From positions 94,223 through 158,222 of the forward strand of contig MPOS01000011.1 in NCBI GenBank assembly GCA_001896555.1: a DNA stretch of 64,000 nucleotides, written 5' to 3'. Shown here one piece after another: positions 34,418 through 44,312 of the stretch. Below the pieces are notes generated by a model. That model searched no databases. It was not told where the DNA came from and saw only the letters and a list, made by a program, of their open reading frames with translations. The DNA is from Candidatus Phosphitivorax anaerolimi (GTDB lineage: Bacteria > Desulfobacterota > Desulfomonilia > UBA1062). How positions within the stretch are numbered: position 1 is the first letter of the stretch; each line of letters begins with the position of its first letter. Made by a program: the position numbers and the translations under genes.

Positions 34418-37060
34418 TCACGGTCCCTCGGGAGTGTTTTGCCCGACAGCGGGGGCGAGCGTCAGAACCCGGTCATATTGCCTCTGAAGTGCATCCCGGC
34501 CAAAGGGCATGGGCTGGTACGACCCCTCAAGCCATGCGTGGATGCCGTCGTCATAGTGTGGGCTCACCGGGTTGTCGCTCTGGCCGGTGCTGTTGATGAT
34601 GGAGAGCGGCTCTTCCCTGCTGAAGTCCACCACCATCCGCATGGCCGGGATCAGCCAGGTGTCGAAGTCCTGTCCCATCGTATACGAGGAGACGTTCAGG
34701 GTCGAGTGGTCTCCGGGCGCCGGGAAAGGGCCCCGGTTGAAGAAGGAGTCCAGGGCCTGCATGGCCTTCCTCTGGATAAATCCCAGGTGTGGGGCCATCT
34801 TGGACGACTCTGTCCTGAACCGGCAGGTGTGGAGCGCACCCCAGGTCCATCGGCTTCTGTCCCTGCCGAGCCTGTCTTCTACGAGCGAGATTGCGTCGGC
34901 CAGCGACCGGGCCAGGACCTGAGCCTTGGTCTCGATCCCGGGCGTGGATATGTCGTCCCAGAACGGGCTCTCGTCGCCCCGGACGAGCAGATGGTCAGTA
35001 GTGGCGCAGTAGCTCGCGTTGTTGCAGGTGATGAATGCCTTCCAGACAGGAGATGCTTGAGGTCCGAGTTCGTCGAGGAAGGTGTTGAGGGTGAGGGTGT
35101 GCATCAGGGCCCCGGTGATGATCGCACTCCTCGAATCGCACGCCATGATTCCGTCGCAGTGCTTAAGCATCTCAAGCGCCTCTCGTGTGCGGGCCTTACG
35201 GCCATGGTCCTCCCAGGAGTCGATCTCGCGGGAGATGTCGCTGGAGAGCGGTCCTTCGAGCAAGAGTCTGCGCACCTCCGGCGCAAAGGTGGAGCGGACG
35301 TCCAGCTGCATGTCTATGCTGCTCTCGAGGGTATGCTCATCAGAGGCCGCGATCATCTCGACGATGCGTTCGGCCCTTGAAGGCCAGTACCAGGACGAGG
35401 ACAGGACATGGGGATAATCAGACGGCACGGTGCGGTTATTGGCCGTGCCGATGAACCCTTCGGCCGGGTTCAGCGCACAGGGCAGCTCGCCGGGATCCAG
35501 ATAGCCGATCCAGTCGTACTCCCCTGTCCAGCCAGGCGAGGGCATGAGGCCCCTGCCGTTTTTTCTCAGCGGATAACGGCCCGTCACCTGCCAGGCGATG
35601 TTCTCCCGATCGGCCACGACCATGTTGAGCGGGATGGCCTGTATCCTGCGGAGCAGGGGCAGGGCCTCCTCCACCGAGCGGGCCGTGCCCAGCGAGAAAA
35701 AGGCATCCACGCTTTTGTCTCCGGGTTCGAAGGCTGCCCAGGAAAACGCCGCACCAAAGGGGAGCTGCACGGAATCGGGCAGGAGGGGATTCCCGGGAGG
35801 GTTCCTCAATACGTCGTTGAGCAGGGGGCCGTGCCTGGTCTCGAGCACGGTGACGCTCACCGGGCCCTCACCTCGGACGTGTATCGTCTCGACGCGCTCC
35901 ACAACCGGCAGCCAGTCATCCCGGAAGCGGTAGTGCAGCGTCGTGCCGATCATTCTGAGCTGTTCAAGAAAGATATCCTGGTTGTCGGCCATGACCATGG
36001 TCATCCCCCAGGCGATGTGTCCGTTGTATCCGGCCACGATGGCGGGCACACCTGCAACGTTCACCCCTGCCGCATCGATTGATCCCTCGCAGCGGATGTG
36101 CATGAGGTTCCACAAAGAGGGAAGAGACAGCAGCAGGTGGGTGTCGTTGGCGAGAATGCTCGCCTTGTTCAGGGTTTTCTCCGGTGCGATCACCCAGTTG
36201 TTGGAGGCAGCGACAGGGATGAGCCCCCACGCTGCATTCCGGTCTGCAGCCGCGGTGAGATAGTCGAGGGCGGAGAGCGTGCCGGAAAGGTCGATTCCGG
36301 AAAGTTTTGCCGCCTCATCCAGGGGGATAGGCTCGTCCGGATAGACAGGGAGGAGCCATGCGGTCTTCTCCGGACCCACGGCCCTCGCCAGGGCGAGAGC
36401 GGCTGCCTCTTCGTGCATATTGAAGGCAAGGAAAAAGTTCACCAGGGTGAAGATGCCGATGGAATCGATCGGCTCCCACTGCCCGGGATCGTATCCGGCC
36501 AGAGTGAGCTCGGGTGGAAGGTTGCCCCGGTGGAGTTCGATATAGGCGTTAACGCCCCGGGCATAGGATTCGAGGAGGGATTTCCTCTCAGGCGTAATTT
36601 CGTCGTAGAGCAGACGTGCGGCCTTTTTCAGGTTGACCGTGCGCATGAAGACGTCGATATCCAGCCCCGCCCTTCCGGCCATTTCCGAAACCCTTCCCTG
36701 CGAGACGAGCTTGAGGCTGATCATCTGGCAGAGCCGGTCCGAGGCGTTGACAAAACCCATGGCAAAGGCGAGATCTTCCATGTTTGCGGCCTCAATGAAG
36801 GGTATGCCCAGATTGTCCCTGCGCACCGTGACCTGCTCCTTAAGCCCCTGAATGGTGATGGCGCCTTCCATCTCCTGTGCGGTGCCGGCAAAGTAGGAAT
36901 CGAGCATCCGGGTGCACCCGCCTGCGAGCACCGCCCATACGACCAGCACAACAATCAGGACCAGCGGCGGGGAAAACCTGAACCATACGGCCGGCCGGCA
37001 TGCGGCGAGCGGGGCCGGGTGAACCGTCCATCCCTGTTCTCTCAGTTTTATCTCCCTCAT
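34418..37060 (-). CDS. Penicillin acylase family N-terminal-nucleophile hydrolase
   Basis: This 880-residue exported enzyme precursor has a basic N-terminus and hydrophobic helix ending in a lipobox-like AVLAGGC (residues 32-49), then the alpha chain with RDNLGIPFIEAANMEDLAFA and SDRLCQM. The predicted nucleophile Ser begins the beta chain at SNNWVIAPEKT, as autocatalytic processing generates. Further family motifs are GYNGHIAWGMT and GTANNRTVPSDYPH, and a C-terminal PGDHSTLNVSSY region. Members hydrolyse amides of penicillins, acyl-homoserine lactones or other N-acyl compounds; specificity cannot be told. Probably envelope-located. Confidence 0.9.
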   Translation of the reverse strand: MREIKLREQGWTVHPAPLAACRPAVWFRFSPPLVLIVVLVVWAVLAGGCTRMLDSYFAGTAQEMEGAITIQGLKEQVTVRRDNLGIPFIEAANMEDLAFAMGFVNASDRLCQMISLKLVSQGRVSEMAGRAGLDIDVFMRTVNLKKAARLLYDEITPERKSLLESYARGVNAYIELHRGNLPPELTLAGYDPGQWEPIDSIGIFTLVNFFLAFNMHEEAAALALARAVGPEKTAWLLPVYPDEPIPLDEAAKLSGIDLSGTLSALDYLTAAADRNAAWGLIPVAASNNWVIAPEKTLNKASILANDTHLLLSLPSLWNLMHIRCEGSIDAAGVNVAGVPAIVAGYNGHIAWGMTMVMADNQDIFLEQLRMIGTTLHYRFRDDWLPVVERVETIHVRGEGPVSVTVLETRHGPLLNDVLRNPPGNPLLPDSVQLPFGAAFSWAAFEPGDKSVDAFFSLGTARSVEEALPLLRRIQAIPLNMVVADRENIAWQVTGRYPLRKNGRGLMPSPGWTGEYDWIGYLDPGELPCALNPAEGFIGTANNRTVPSDYPHVLSSSWYWPSRAERIVEMIAASDEHTLESSIDMQLDVRSTFAPEVRRLLLEGPLSSDISREIDSWEDHGRKARTREALEMLKHCDGIMACDSRSAIITGALMHTLTLNTFLDELGPQASPVWKAFITCNNASYCATTDHLLVRGDESPFWDDISTPGIETKAQVLARSLADAISLVEDRLGRDRSRWTWGALHTCRFRTESSKMAPHLGFIQRKAMQALDSFFNRGPFPAPGDHSTLNVSSYTMGQDFDTWLIPAMRMVVDFSREEPLSIINSTGQSDNPVSPHYDDGIHAWLEGSYQPMPFGRDALQRQYDRVLTLAPAVGQNTPEGP

Positions 37061-37344
37061 GAGCTCCCTCCTGTAAAAGGTTCAATCATGAAAAATTGCA
37101 GGCGTTTGTTTCCATCCAATGCCTCCTGCCACTGAGCCCCCATGACAACGGCCTTTGTGCAGGTGCGTCTCTCGCTCTGCATTCCGTCGTTTGCTGCAAC
37201 AGGGTTCTTTCACGTTCAGGCTGCAGGGAGCCTGCGGTGACAGACTGCAACCCTATTGCGGGATATTTCGTCAATCCGGCAACAGGCGAATGGATTCGAG
37301 GTTATTCATCCTCCCCCTTTACCCAATAAGAAGCCGCATACCTG

Positions 37345-38130
37345 TCATCCGGGGACATGGATCGTTCCAGTCATATAGAGCACCGCCTTGCCTGCTATCT
37401 CCACCCGTCCGTCCAGGTCCCTGCAGAAGAGCTCGCCTCCCCGGCGGGATACCTGGCGTGCGTGCAGTTCTTTTTTCCGCAGTCGCTTAGCCCAGTAGGG
37501 GACGAGGGCACAGTGCGCCGAGCCTGTTACCGGGTCTTCGGGAATCCCGATCCCGGGTGCAAAGAAGCGGGAGACAAAATCAACATCCCTGCCCGGTGCC
37601 GTCACGATGACCCCGCGCAGATCGAGCCCCTTGAGCTCGTTCATATCCGGCTTCAACCCTGAGACCTCTTCCTCGCCGGAAAACACCACGAAGTAGTCCT
37701 CGGAGCAGAGCACGGTCTGGGGCTCCGTGCCCAGGGCGGTGAGGAGCTCTGCAGGCACCTCGCAGGCATGCGGGGGCTGTGATGGAAAGTCCATGACGAG
37801 CAGGTTTCTCTCGCGGCTTACCTGAAGGAGACCGCTCCTCGATTGAAAGCTCACCAGTGTGCGACCCGGATCCAGAAAGTCGAAGATCACGTAGGCGGAT
37901 GCCAGTGTTGCATGGCCGCAGAGATCGACCTCAGCCTCGGGGGTGAACCAGCGGATCCGATATGCATCCCCTTCGGGCACCAGAAAGGCTGTTTCCGAGA
38001 GATTGTTTTCCTGGGCTATCGACTGCATGAGGCTCTCCGGAATCCATTCCCGCAGGGGGCAAACCGCTGCGGGGTTGCCTGAGAACACGGATGAGGCGAA
38101 TGCATCGACCTGATACAGGGGTATATCCAT
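37345..38130 (-). CDS. PhzF family epimerase/isomerase
   Basis: This 261-residue protein has the two-lobed diaminopimelate-epimerase-like fold of PhzF. The motifs are YQVDAFASSVFSGNPAAVC, NNLSETAFL with the catalytic Glu, RWFTPEAEVDLCGHATLASA and the C-lobe GIPEDPVTGSAHCALVPYWA. The lack of paired catalytic Cys fits PhzF rather than DapF. A GAAGGAGG site lies 10 bases before ATG 38130; ATG 38139 is only 1 base from it, so the later start is preferred. The substrate is unknown. Confidence 0.9.
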   Translation of the reverse strand: MDIPLYQVDAFASSVFSGNPAAVCPLREWIPESLMQSIAQENNLSETAFLVPEGDAYRIRWFTPEAEVDLCGHATLASAYVIFDFLDPGRTLVSFQSRSGLLQVSRERNLLVMDFPSQPPHACEVPAELLTALGTEPQTVLCSEDYFVVFSGEEEVSGLKPDMNELKGLDLRGVIVTAPGRDVDFVSRFFAPGIGIPEDPVTGSAHCALVPYWAKRLRKKELHARQVSRRGGELFCRDLDGRVEIAGKAVLYMTGTIHVPG

Positions 38131-38710
38131 GAACTGCATACCTCCTTCACCATCATGAACCGGTGCGGCCGGAAGCAGTGTCCCTGCTCCGGATTGTTTC
38201 ACTTGCGCATGAGAGGAGCGGCCTTTCTCCACGGGCCACCCTCGTGAGCAGGATATGCCGCATGCCTGGAGGCTCGACCTGTTTGGAAAAAGAAGACCGG
38301 AAATCCAGGGCCAGGCATTGCACCGGTTTTTTTACTATGAGAGAACTGCCTGGGGGATGTCAATGACGATGTTGCGCTTTGCTGTGGAAATGCGGCCTGA
38401 AGCGCTTATTCTTAGCTTATGGAACAGGGGCCGGCGATGCATTCAATACGGCCTGCACCTTTTATGGATATTATGATTGAAAAAGAAAATAATAGGAACA
38501 ATACTTCCCAATGAATGAAAAATTTTTCTGTTTTATCGGCCCAAGGGTAAAAATACTCGGAATATATCAATTAACATGTTGATATAACTACAAGATTAAA
38601 CTGGCATATGCCTTGCTGGCGGTATGGCTGGTGGCCCGGATTCCTCCTTTTGTGTGCGGAACAGGCGGAGGAAGAAGGGCAAAGACGTGATCGATGATCA
38701 GGGTGTAGCC
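38131..38710. other. Intergenic region, 580 bp, divergent
   Basis: No gene is supported; a frame at 38255-38476 lacks family features and a good ribosome site. The right half (38470-38620) is AT-rich and contains the inverted repeat at 38563-38586. Confidence 0.45.
38563..38586. promoter_or_regulatory. Inverted repeat, candidate operator
   Basis: TATATCAA and TTGATATA form perfect 8-bp arms around an 8-base spacer in an AT-rich region about 125 bp upstream of the small gene at 38711. This is the size expected for a dimeric repressor site; the regulator is unknown. Confidence 0.4.
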
Positions 38711-38974
38711 ATGTATTATGACGATTTCGCCGCGTGTCGGGAAACAGGTGAATCACGGGATATACAGGAGCTCATCCAGCAAAGGGACAAGTTACTGTCG
38801 GATAATCCCGACCTTGTGAAAACCCAGGAAGAGATCGACCGGATGTTGAGCACCACCTTTGATCCTGTCCTCAGGCTCGAGATACTCTTCATGCTCATCT
38901 CCGACAAGATAGATGAGATGAGAAGTATTTTCGAGGAAGTCCTGGACCTGGCCAGACACGTTGCTGCCGAATAA
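38711..38974 (+). CDS. Small helical protein of unknown function
   Basis: This 87-residue acidic protein opens MYYDDFAACRETGESRDIQE and is predicted to be nearly all helix (LIQQRDKLLSDNPDL, LEILFMLISDKIDEMRSIFE). A GTG at 38688 and an ATG at 38624 are in-frame alternatives; ATG 38711 follows AGGGTG. The pattern slightly resembles short DUF3135-like proteins, but that is not secure. Confidence 0.55.
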   Translation: MYYDDFAACRETGESRDIQELIQQRDKLLSDNPDLVKTQEEIDRMLSTTFDPVLRLEILFMLISDKIDEMRSIFEEVLDLARHVAAE

Positions 38975-39174
38975 GACGGAAGGGCTTTCGAGATCCTCGA
39001 GTGTAAGCAGAGGCGAAAAGGGTGCCTGGTCCGGCTCCGGAAGGGTTTGTGGGGATGGCGCAGTGTAACACCGGGCATGCGGAAGGATCAAGAGAACGCC
39101 TTCAGCGGCCGTCCCTGTCCGGGAAGCACCCCGCCGGGGCTGCAGACGGCAATCGACAGGGTCTATCGATGATT

Positions 39175-39963
39175 CTATTCCTTCACCCGTGCGTCCCGGT
39201 GCATCCTGATCCAGTCCTCAATCCTTTTGTACCATTGCCCAGACACCACGATTTCTTCCGGTGATTCAGTCCGGGCAGGGTACTGCCCGGCCAGTGCCTG
39301 GAGCGCAAGCCCGGTAATGAGCTTGTTGTGGTCCCACCGGCACAAGGCCCCGGGGAACTCCTTCTGCAAAATCTCGGCAAGGTCGGCCACCATTCCCTCG
39401 TTCTCATGCGAAGACGCCTCGATCTCGATCTCGTAGTGGGTGAACACCACGCCAGCCGTCTGATAGTGTACCGTGTCGAGGGCCAGCTCTCCCGCGATCC
39501 CCCCGTTCTGCACCCGGGCGTCCACTACATGCATCCTTGTCCTCTCCATGAGGCGGCGCTGAATGACGCGGAGCCCCAGGCCGGACAGGGTGCCGGCGGG
39601 GTCCTGAGGCAGAAAGGCCGGAACCTGAAGTGAAGCGAGCCCTGAAGCCTCAAGCACACGGGCCAGGATATTTTTCGACCACGGCCCCTCGATCTCCAGG
39701 CGGCGGATAGCGCCTTGGGGATCGATCCTCTCCTTCCCCTTGAGGCCGAGGCAGGTGCGGTCCCCTTCCTGCCTGAGCCTGAGTGCAAGCCCGCTTCCCA
39801 TGAGCGAGCCGCGATCCGTGTCGAAATACCGGTCGTATACGGAAGAGGCTCCCGGGACAGAAAGCTCATAGGGGCCAAGGGACCGAAGCCCGGCCACGGC
39901 GCGGAACAGGGACACCGGGTCCCCCGTGCGCACTCTCAAGGTGAGCTCGAATTCTTCTGACAT
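39175..39963 (-). CDS. CYTH-domain protein (triphosphate-binding fold)
   Basis: This 262-residue protein starts EFELTLRVRTGDP, a variant of the ExExK strand of CYTH enzymes, followed by YDRYFDTDRGSLMGSGLALR and LRQEGDRTCLGLKGKERIDP. Later strands include FTHYEIEIEASS with paired acidic residues, and CRWDHNKLITGL. CYTH enzymes hydrolyse inorganic triphosphate or make cAMP or thiamine triphosphate-related products. The first motif lacks the exact ExExK, so activity is uncertain. It lies downstream of the TGS GTPase on the same strand. Confidence 0.8.
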   Translation of the reverse strand: MSEEFELTLRVRTGDPVSLFRAVAGLRSLGPYELSVPGASSVYDRYFDTDRGSLMGSGLALRLRQEGDRTCLGLKGKERIDPQGAIRRLEIEGPWSKNILARVLEASGLASLQVPAFLPQDPAGTLSGLGLRVIQRRLMERTRMHVVDARVQNGGIAGELALDTVHYQTAGVVFTHYEIEIEASSHENEGMVADLAEILQKEFPGALCRWDHNKLITGLALQALAGQYPARTESPEEIVVSGQWYKRIEDWIRMHRDARVKE

Positions 39964-40070
39964 ATGCAGTTCCTTTGCCTGTGCATACCGTGGCTATGCT
40001 TCGCAGGAAGATAAAAGGGGCAAACCCGCCGTACGCATGCCCGATGCCGTTTAAGGATGGGGAGGCTCAT

Positions 40071-41057
40071 TCAGATGTGAATCTCCACGATGTCTCCATC
40101 CTGCAGCTCATAGTCCCGCTGGACCATCTGGCCGTCGTGGACCGTTTTGCCCCAGATCCGGGCGTATTTGAGTCTGGCGACGAAGTCCTTGTGAATCTTC
40201 CCGGCCAGATCCTCCAGGGTGCTGCCCCGGGAGATCACGAACGGTTCATCGAGATCGGGCTCTTTGCCCGGGTTCTTCGAGTAGACCCTGATGACCCCGG
40301 AGAGCTGGTAGAGTGAATCCAGAAACTGGGAAAGGTTTCTGTCATGGTGGACCGAGATGCCCAGTGCCGGGATAGATAGGCCGGTGAGCTCGATAAAGGT
40401 CTCGAAGTCGTCCTGTTCTCTTTGCGTATCCATCTTGTTTGCAAGCAGCAGAATTTTTTTAAGGAAGACCGGCCGCCTCACCCCATCGGGCACCTCGGCA
40501 TTCTCCGGATAGATGCGGAACGACTCCAGCATGGCCATGGTGTCTTCATACTGGCTTAAGGGTTCGGCCGTCAGGTCAATGAGCACGACCACCACGTCAG
40601 CCCGGCGGATCATGTCGGCCATGGCGGGGTCTACATACTCGCCGGTCAGAGGCGGAGTGTCGATGAGCTGGAACTGGATGTTTTCATACTGGGCCATGCC
40701 CGGAGTGGGTTTGTGCGTGGTGTGGGGAAAGTCGGCGATCTCCGGAGAGGCCTTGGTGAGCCGGTCGACCAGAGAAGACTTGCCGGTGTTGGGAGGGCCT
40801 ACGATCACTACCTGCGCTGCCCCCTCCTTGTCGATGTGAAAGATGCTTTTCTGGACTACAGCGCCCTTTTTTTTCTGCGCCTCGTCCCGGTGCCTGGCGA
40901 TCCTGCGTTTGAGGTCGGCCTGGAGCTTGTCGGTGCCCTTGTGCTTGGGTATGATGGCGAGCATCTCCTCCAGGGCATCGAGTTTTTCCTGCGGGGTTTT
41001 CGCCTCGCGATAGCGCCGCTCCGCTTCCAGATATGTCGGTGGAAGATTGGCAGGCAT
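40071..41057 (-). CDS. OBG/DRG-type GTPase with TGS domain
   Basis: This 328-residue GTPase has a helical N-terminus (residues 1-75), G1 VGPPNTGKSSLVD, a G2 Thr in HTTHKPT, G3 DTPP, and G4 NKMD. The C-terminal TGS domain (about 262-328) runs from VYSKNPGKEPDLDEPFVISR to YELQDGDIVEIHI. It resembles DRG proteins, which are mostly archaeal/eukaryotic, with bacterial counterparts in anaerobes. DRG-like factors associate with ribosomes or RNA; the role here is inferred only at that level. Confidence 0.88.
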   Translation of the reverse strand: MPANLPPTYLEAERRYREAKTPQEKLDALEEMLAIIPKHKGTDKLQADLKRRIARHRDEAQKKKGAVVQKSIFHIDKEGAAQVVIVGPPNTGKSSLVDRLTKASPEIADFPHTTHKPTPGMAQYENIQFQLIDTPPLTGEYVDPAMADMIRRADVVVVLIDLTAEPLSQYEDTMAMLESFRIYPENAEVPDGVRRPVFLKKILLLANKMDTQREQDDFETFIELTGLSIPALGISVHHDRNLSQFLDSLYQLSGVIRVYSKNPGKEPDLDEPFVISRGSTLEDLAGKIHKDFVARLKYARIWGKTVHDGQMVQRDYELQDGDIVEIHI

Positions 41058-41215
41058 GGTCCCTCTTCACTTCTGTACTGCGGTTTATTCTTCTCTCATT
41101 TCATACAGGTATACACGCAAGCAGAGCAGAAATCAACGGCGGGAGCCCTTCCGGCTTGGCCGGTACTGCAAGGGCGGCCCGATCATCCGCGGCAGGGCGC
41201 TTCGGCTGGAAGGCT

Positions 41216-41929
41216 TCAGGCCCCGTGAGGGCGTGTGCCCCAGACCACGGCCATAGTCCCGAACATGAACCTGCGACAGCCGATACGGACGAACCCTGCA
41301 TCCGCCATGATCTCCGCGAGCTCTTCGGGCGTCTTGAAGGACTCGGTCGACCGGGGCAGGTAGCGGTAGGCGTCCCATCTGCCGCTGATCAGTCCACCCA
41401 GGAGCGGGATGACGAAGCGGAAATAGATTTTGATGACGGGCTTAAGCAGGCGCGATGCAGGGGGGCTGGTGTCAAGGCACACCACACGTCCTCCCGGCTT
41501 GACCACCCGGAGCTGCTCCTGAAACGCCCGGTATATGTCCGGGACATTGCGCATCAGATAGCCCGAGACCACGGCATCGAAGCGCCCGCCGGCAAAGGGC
41601 AGCTCCAGGGCGTCGCCGTTTATCCAGAAAATGCCGCCCGCCGCATCCGAGCGTCTTGCCTGCCTCAGCATGTCAGGGGTGAGGTCGAGGGCCGCCACCT
41701 GGAGCCCGGGGTTTTGGGCCTTGGCCTCCAGGGCGATTTTCCCGGTGCCCGTGCCCACGTCGAGAAGGGAGCCTCTTTCGGGCAGCATTGCCGCGCGGAT
41801 CACGTAGCGACGCCACGCCTGGTCCCTGCCGAAGGTCATGAGGGTGTTAAGCAGGTCATAGCGGCGGGAGATGCCGCCGAACATCCGCCTCATCGAGGAG
41901 TTCCACCGGGTGATATCGTCGCCGCTCAT
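41216..41929 (-). CDS. ubiE: UbiE/MenG-type quinone C-methyltransferase
   Basis: This 237-residue SAM-dependent methyltransferase shows the N-terminal FGGISRRYDLLNTLMTFGRD (UbiE signature), motif I LLDVGTGTGKIALEA, and the second UbiE signature region DAVVSGYLMRNVPDIYRAFQ with RVVKPGGRVVCLD. It would methylate demethylmenaquinone in an anaerobe. ATG 41929 overlaps the TGA of a small upstream ORF (ATGA), so they are translationally coupled. Confidence 0.88.
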   Translation of the reverse strand: MSGDDITRWNSSMRRMFGGISRRYDLLNTLMTFGRDQAWRRYVIRAAMLPERGSLLDVGTGTGKIALEAKAQNPGLQVAALDLTPDMLRQARRSDAAGGIFWINGDALELPFAGGRFDAVVSGYLMRNVPDIYRAFQEQLRVVKPGGRVVCLDTSPPASRLLKPVIKIYFRFVIPLLGGLISGRWDAYRYLPRSTESFKTPEELAEIMADAGFVRIGCRRFMFGTMAVVWGTRPHGA

Positions 41930-42048
41930 CTCTTCTCCCTGCGGTACAGTTCAGCGGCGCGCCTGAAGGGCGCTTCGTCCCTGAAGATATGCAGGGCGCG
42001 GATGAGGCGTCTTGTAAGCATCACTTCGTACCTGTTCTCCTGTGGCAT
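41926..42048 (-). CDS. Possible 40-residue basic protein coupled to ubiE
   Basis: A short frame starts at ATG 42048: MPQENRYEVMLTRRLIRALH followed by IFRDEAPFRRAAELYRREKR. It is strongly basic and helical, and its TGA overlaps the ubiE ATG by four bases. There is no evident ribosome site, so it could be a leader ORF or chance. No homologue was recognised. Confidence 0.4.
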   Translation of the reverse strand: MPQENRYEVMLTRRLIRALHIFRDEAPFRRAAELYRREKR

Positions 42049-42180
42049 GGAAGAGAAGGGCCTTTGTTTCAGGGGAGTTCTAACAAAAAGCCTTTACCTG
42101 TGTAAAGAGAAGAGATACCCTCTCTTCATAGAAGGTCTTACCGGCCTCGTTTTTCGCAGCACTGTTCCTATTGAAGTACC

Positions 42181-43131
42181 ATGGAGAGACTCAGCGTGTA
42201 TTCCGCCATCGACATTCACTGTCATCTGGGCGACATTCTCTTCAGGGGAGGAGGCGCCATCATTCACCTCAAAGGGGTGAGGAAGCGGCCGGCCCTCGAC
42301 CCCCTGTCCGTCTCCGAGGTCTTCTCCTACCGGTGGGGCCTGCTGGAGAGATTCTTCACCCGCCTGTTTCCGTCCGTGATCGTTTCCGCCCAGTTCGCGC
42401 GCAACGCCGCGGCGACCCACGAAAACCTCCGCCGGGCCATGGAAAAGGCAGGGGTCTTCTTGAGTGTCTGCATGCCGGTCCCTCCCTGCGTGACCGGCGA
42501 AGACCTCCTGCGCGTGAGCAGGAATGACCCGGCGGTCATTGCCTTTACCGGCGTGGACTTTACGAAGGACCAGGACCCCGCGTCTTTTCTTGCCCGGGAT
42601 GTGGGCTTGGGTGCCAGAGGGCTCAAGCTCCATCCCATACTCCAGGGGGTTTCGCTCGACTCGGTAAGGACCTTCGAGGCCGTTGACGCCTTTGCCCCTC
42701 ACGGCCTGCCCGTGCTCTTTCACTGCGGGATATGCACCTATTATCACCGGGCCGACAGGGACCGGGAGGTCCCGGACTACGGGGCGGTCAGCCACGCGGT
42801 CCGGCTGGTCGAAGAATTTCCCGAGGTGAATTTCATCGCGGGCCATGCCGGCCTCGACGAGGTGCGCGAGGTCATCGAAGAGCTCGCCGGATTTCCCAAT
42901 GTATGGGTGGACACCTCGTTCCAGAGTCCCCGGGTCATCCGGGAGCTCATCCGTGCATTCGGCCCGGAAAAGGTGCTGTTTGCCTCTGACTGGCCCTGGG
43001 GGAGTATGGCTGCCGCCAGGCGTGCGGTAAGGATCGCCTGCAGCGGAGACAGGGGCCTGGAGCAGAGGATATGCTGCACCAACGCGGCCTCTCTGCTCCG
43101 TATCCCGCTCTCCGGAGCCTCTCAAGTATAG
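42181..43131 (+). CDS. Amidohydrolase 2 family metal-dependent hydrolase (first of two)
   Basis: This 316-residue TIM-barrel hydrolase has the metal motifs DIHCH at the N-terminus, GLKLHPILQG, LFHCGI, FIAGHAG and FASDWPWG. It belongs to the ACMSD/COG2159-like amidohydrolases that decarboxylate or hydrolyse aromatic or cyclic acids. ATG 42181 lacks a strong ribosome site. A second, more distant amidohydrolase follows 170 bp downstream, and an acyl-CoA ligase after that, suggesting a small catabolic unit. Confidence 0.82.
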   Translation: MERLSVYSAIDIHCHLGDILFRGGGAIIHLKGVRKRPALDPLSVSEVFSYRWGLLERFFTRLFPSVIVSAQFARNAAATHENLRRAMEKAGVFLSVCMPVPPCVTGEDLLRVSRNDPAVIAFTGVDFTKDQDPASFLARDVGLGARGLKLHPILQGVSLDSVRTFEAVDAFAPHGLPVLFHCGICTYYHRADRDREVPDYGAVSHAVRLVEEFPEVNFIAGHAGLDEVREVIEELAGFPNVWVDTSFQSPRVIRELIRAFGPEKVLFASDWPWGSMAAARRAVRIACSGDRGLEQRICCTNAASLLRIPLSGASQV

Positions 43132-43301
43132 GCGGCTGCCGGGCAGCAGTGAGAGTGCCTCCGGCTCTGGCCTGCGACGGAAGAGGCACTGCCAAGCACC
43201 TTCCCGGCTGATGAACAGATTCGGGAGTGGGCGAGGGGTTCCCTTTTCTCTGGCTGAGATTATAGTATTGTGTATCTTTTTAATAATTTAAGGAGGATGA
43301 G

Positions 43302-44312
43302 ATGGTTATCGACTGCCACTATCACCTGGAGTCCCCCTTCGTGTCCGATTCGGATGATGGGAAGGAGTGGGGCCGTACCTCGCAGCCGGCGGCTTCAACT
43401 GGGTCCGGGGCTTGCCCGGGCGGGCATGCCGTTGAACAGCGAGCCTTCGATGCAGAGGCCCTGCTACAGGAAATGGACCGTTCAGGAGTGAACAGGGTCG
43501 CGATCATGGGGTCTATCATAGAACTTTTCCCGGAGCCGCCCAAGTTCCTTCTGAGGATCCTCCAGGTCATCCTGGAGAGCCGCCGGCTGAGAAGGCTGGG
43601 GCAGGCCCTGGTAGCGAATTTCACGCCCCGGGGAGAGATCAAGATCCTGGGCAGGCCGTATCAGATCGTCACCGAGCCGGATAACGGGGCGGTCTTCGAT
43701 GCCGTGCACAGGCACCCCGGCCGATTTCTCGGTTGGGTGTTCGTCAATCCGCGAGGCAGACTGGACCCGCTGGAGGAGCTCAGGAAGTACCGAGACGAGC
43801 CCGGCTTTGTCGGAGTCAAGGCCCATCCGTTCTGGCATCACTTCGCCCCGGTCGAGCTTCTGCCAGTGGCCCGGGAACTTGCAGATCTGGGCAAACCTTT
43901 GCTCATCCACTGTGGATTCGGGCTGGAGGGGGATTACGAGTCTCTCCTTGCCCGGGTGCCCGAGCTCAAGCTCGTTCTCGCACATACCGGTTTCCCGGGA
44001 TATTCCGACACCTGGCGGACAGTTCTCCCGATGGCGAATGTCTATCTCGACCTCTCCCAGACCTCGTACGTGAGTGAGAAGGCCACCCGGGAGTCGGTTG
44101 CGTACCTCGGCCCCGATCGGCTGCTCTTCGGGACCGACGGGCCCTACGGCTTCCACGACAAGGAGGGGAGGTACGACTACGGATTCATCAAGCGCAGGAT
44201 CGAGCGGCTCTTCCCGGACGAGGGCGTCCGCAGGAGGCTCCTGGGCGAGAACTTCGCAGAGCTAGCGGGGTTGAAACCAGAGCTTGAGGGGCGATCTTCC
44301 GGAACCGCCTAG
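43302..44312 (+). CDS. Amidohydrolase 2 family metal-dependent hydrolase (second of two)
   Basis: This 336-residue protein has the same fold: MVIDCHYHLES, GFVGVKAHPFWHHF, LLIHCGFGLEGDY, LVLAHTGFPGYSD and LLFGTDGPYG. Residues 20-45 form an insertion rich in G, S and A. An AAGGAGG site precedes ATG 43302. The pairing with the upstream amidohydrolase suggests related but not identical substrates. No substrate can be named. Confidence 0.82.
   Translation: MVIDCHYHLESPFVSDSDDGKEWGRTSQPAASTGSGACPGGHAVEQRAFDAEALLQEMDRSGVNRVAIMGSIIELFPEPPKFLLRILQVILESRRLRRLGQALVANFTPRGEIKILGRPYQIVTEPDNGAVFDAVHRHPGRFLGWVFVNPRGRLDPLEELRKYRDEPGFVGVKAHPFWHHFAPVELLPVARELADLGKPLLIHCGFGLEGDYESLLARVPELKLVLAHTGFPGYSDTWRTVLPMANVYLDLSQTSYVSEKATRESVAYLGPDRLLFGTDGPYGFHDKEGRYDYGFIKRRIERLFPDEGVRRRLLGENFAELAGLKPELEGRSSGTA

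Noticed and set aside
38255..38476. 73-codon plus-strand frame in the 580-bp intergenic region
   Set aside because: No ribosome site and no protein-like pattern.
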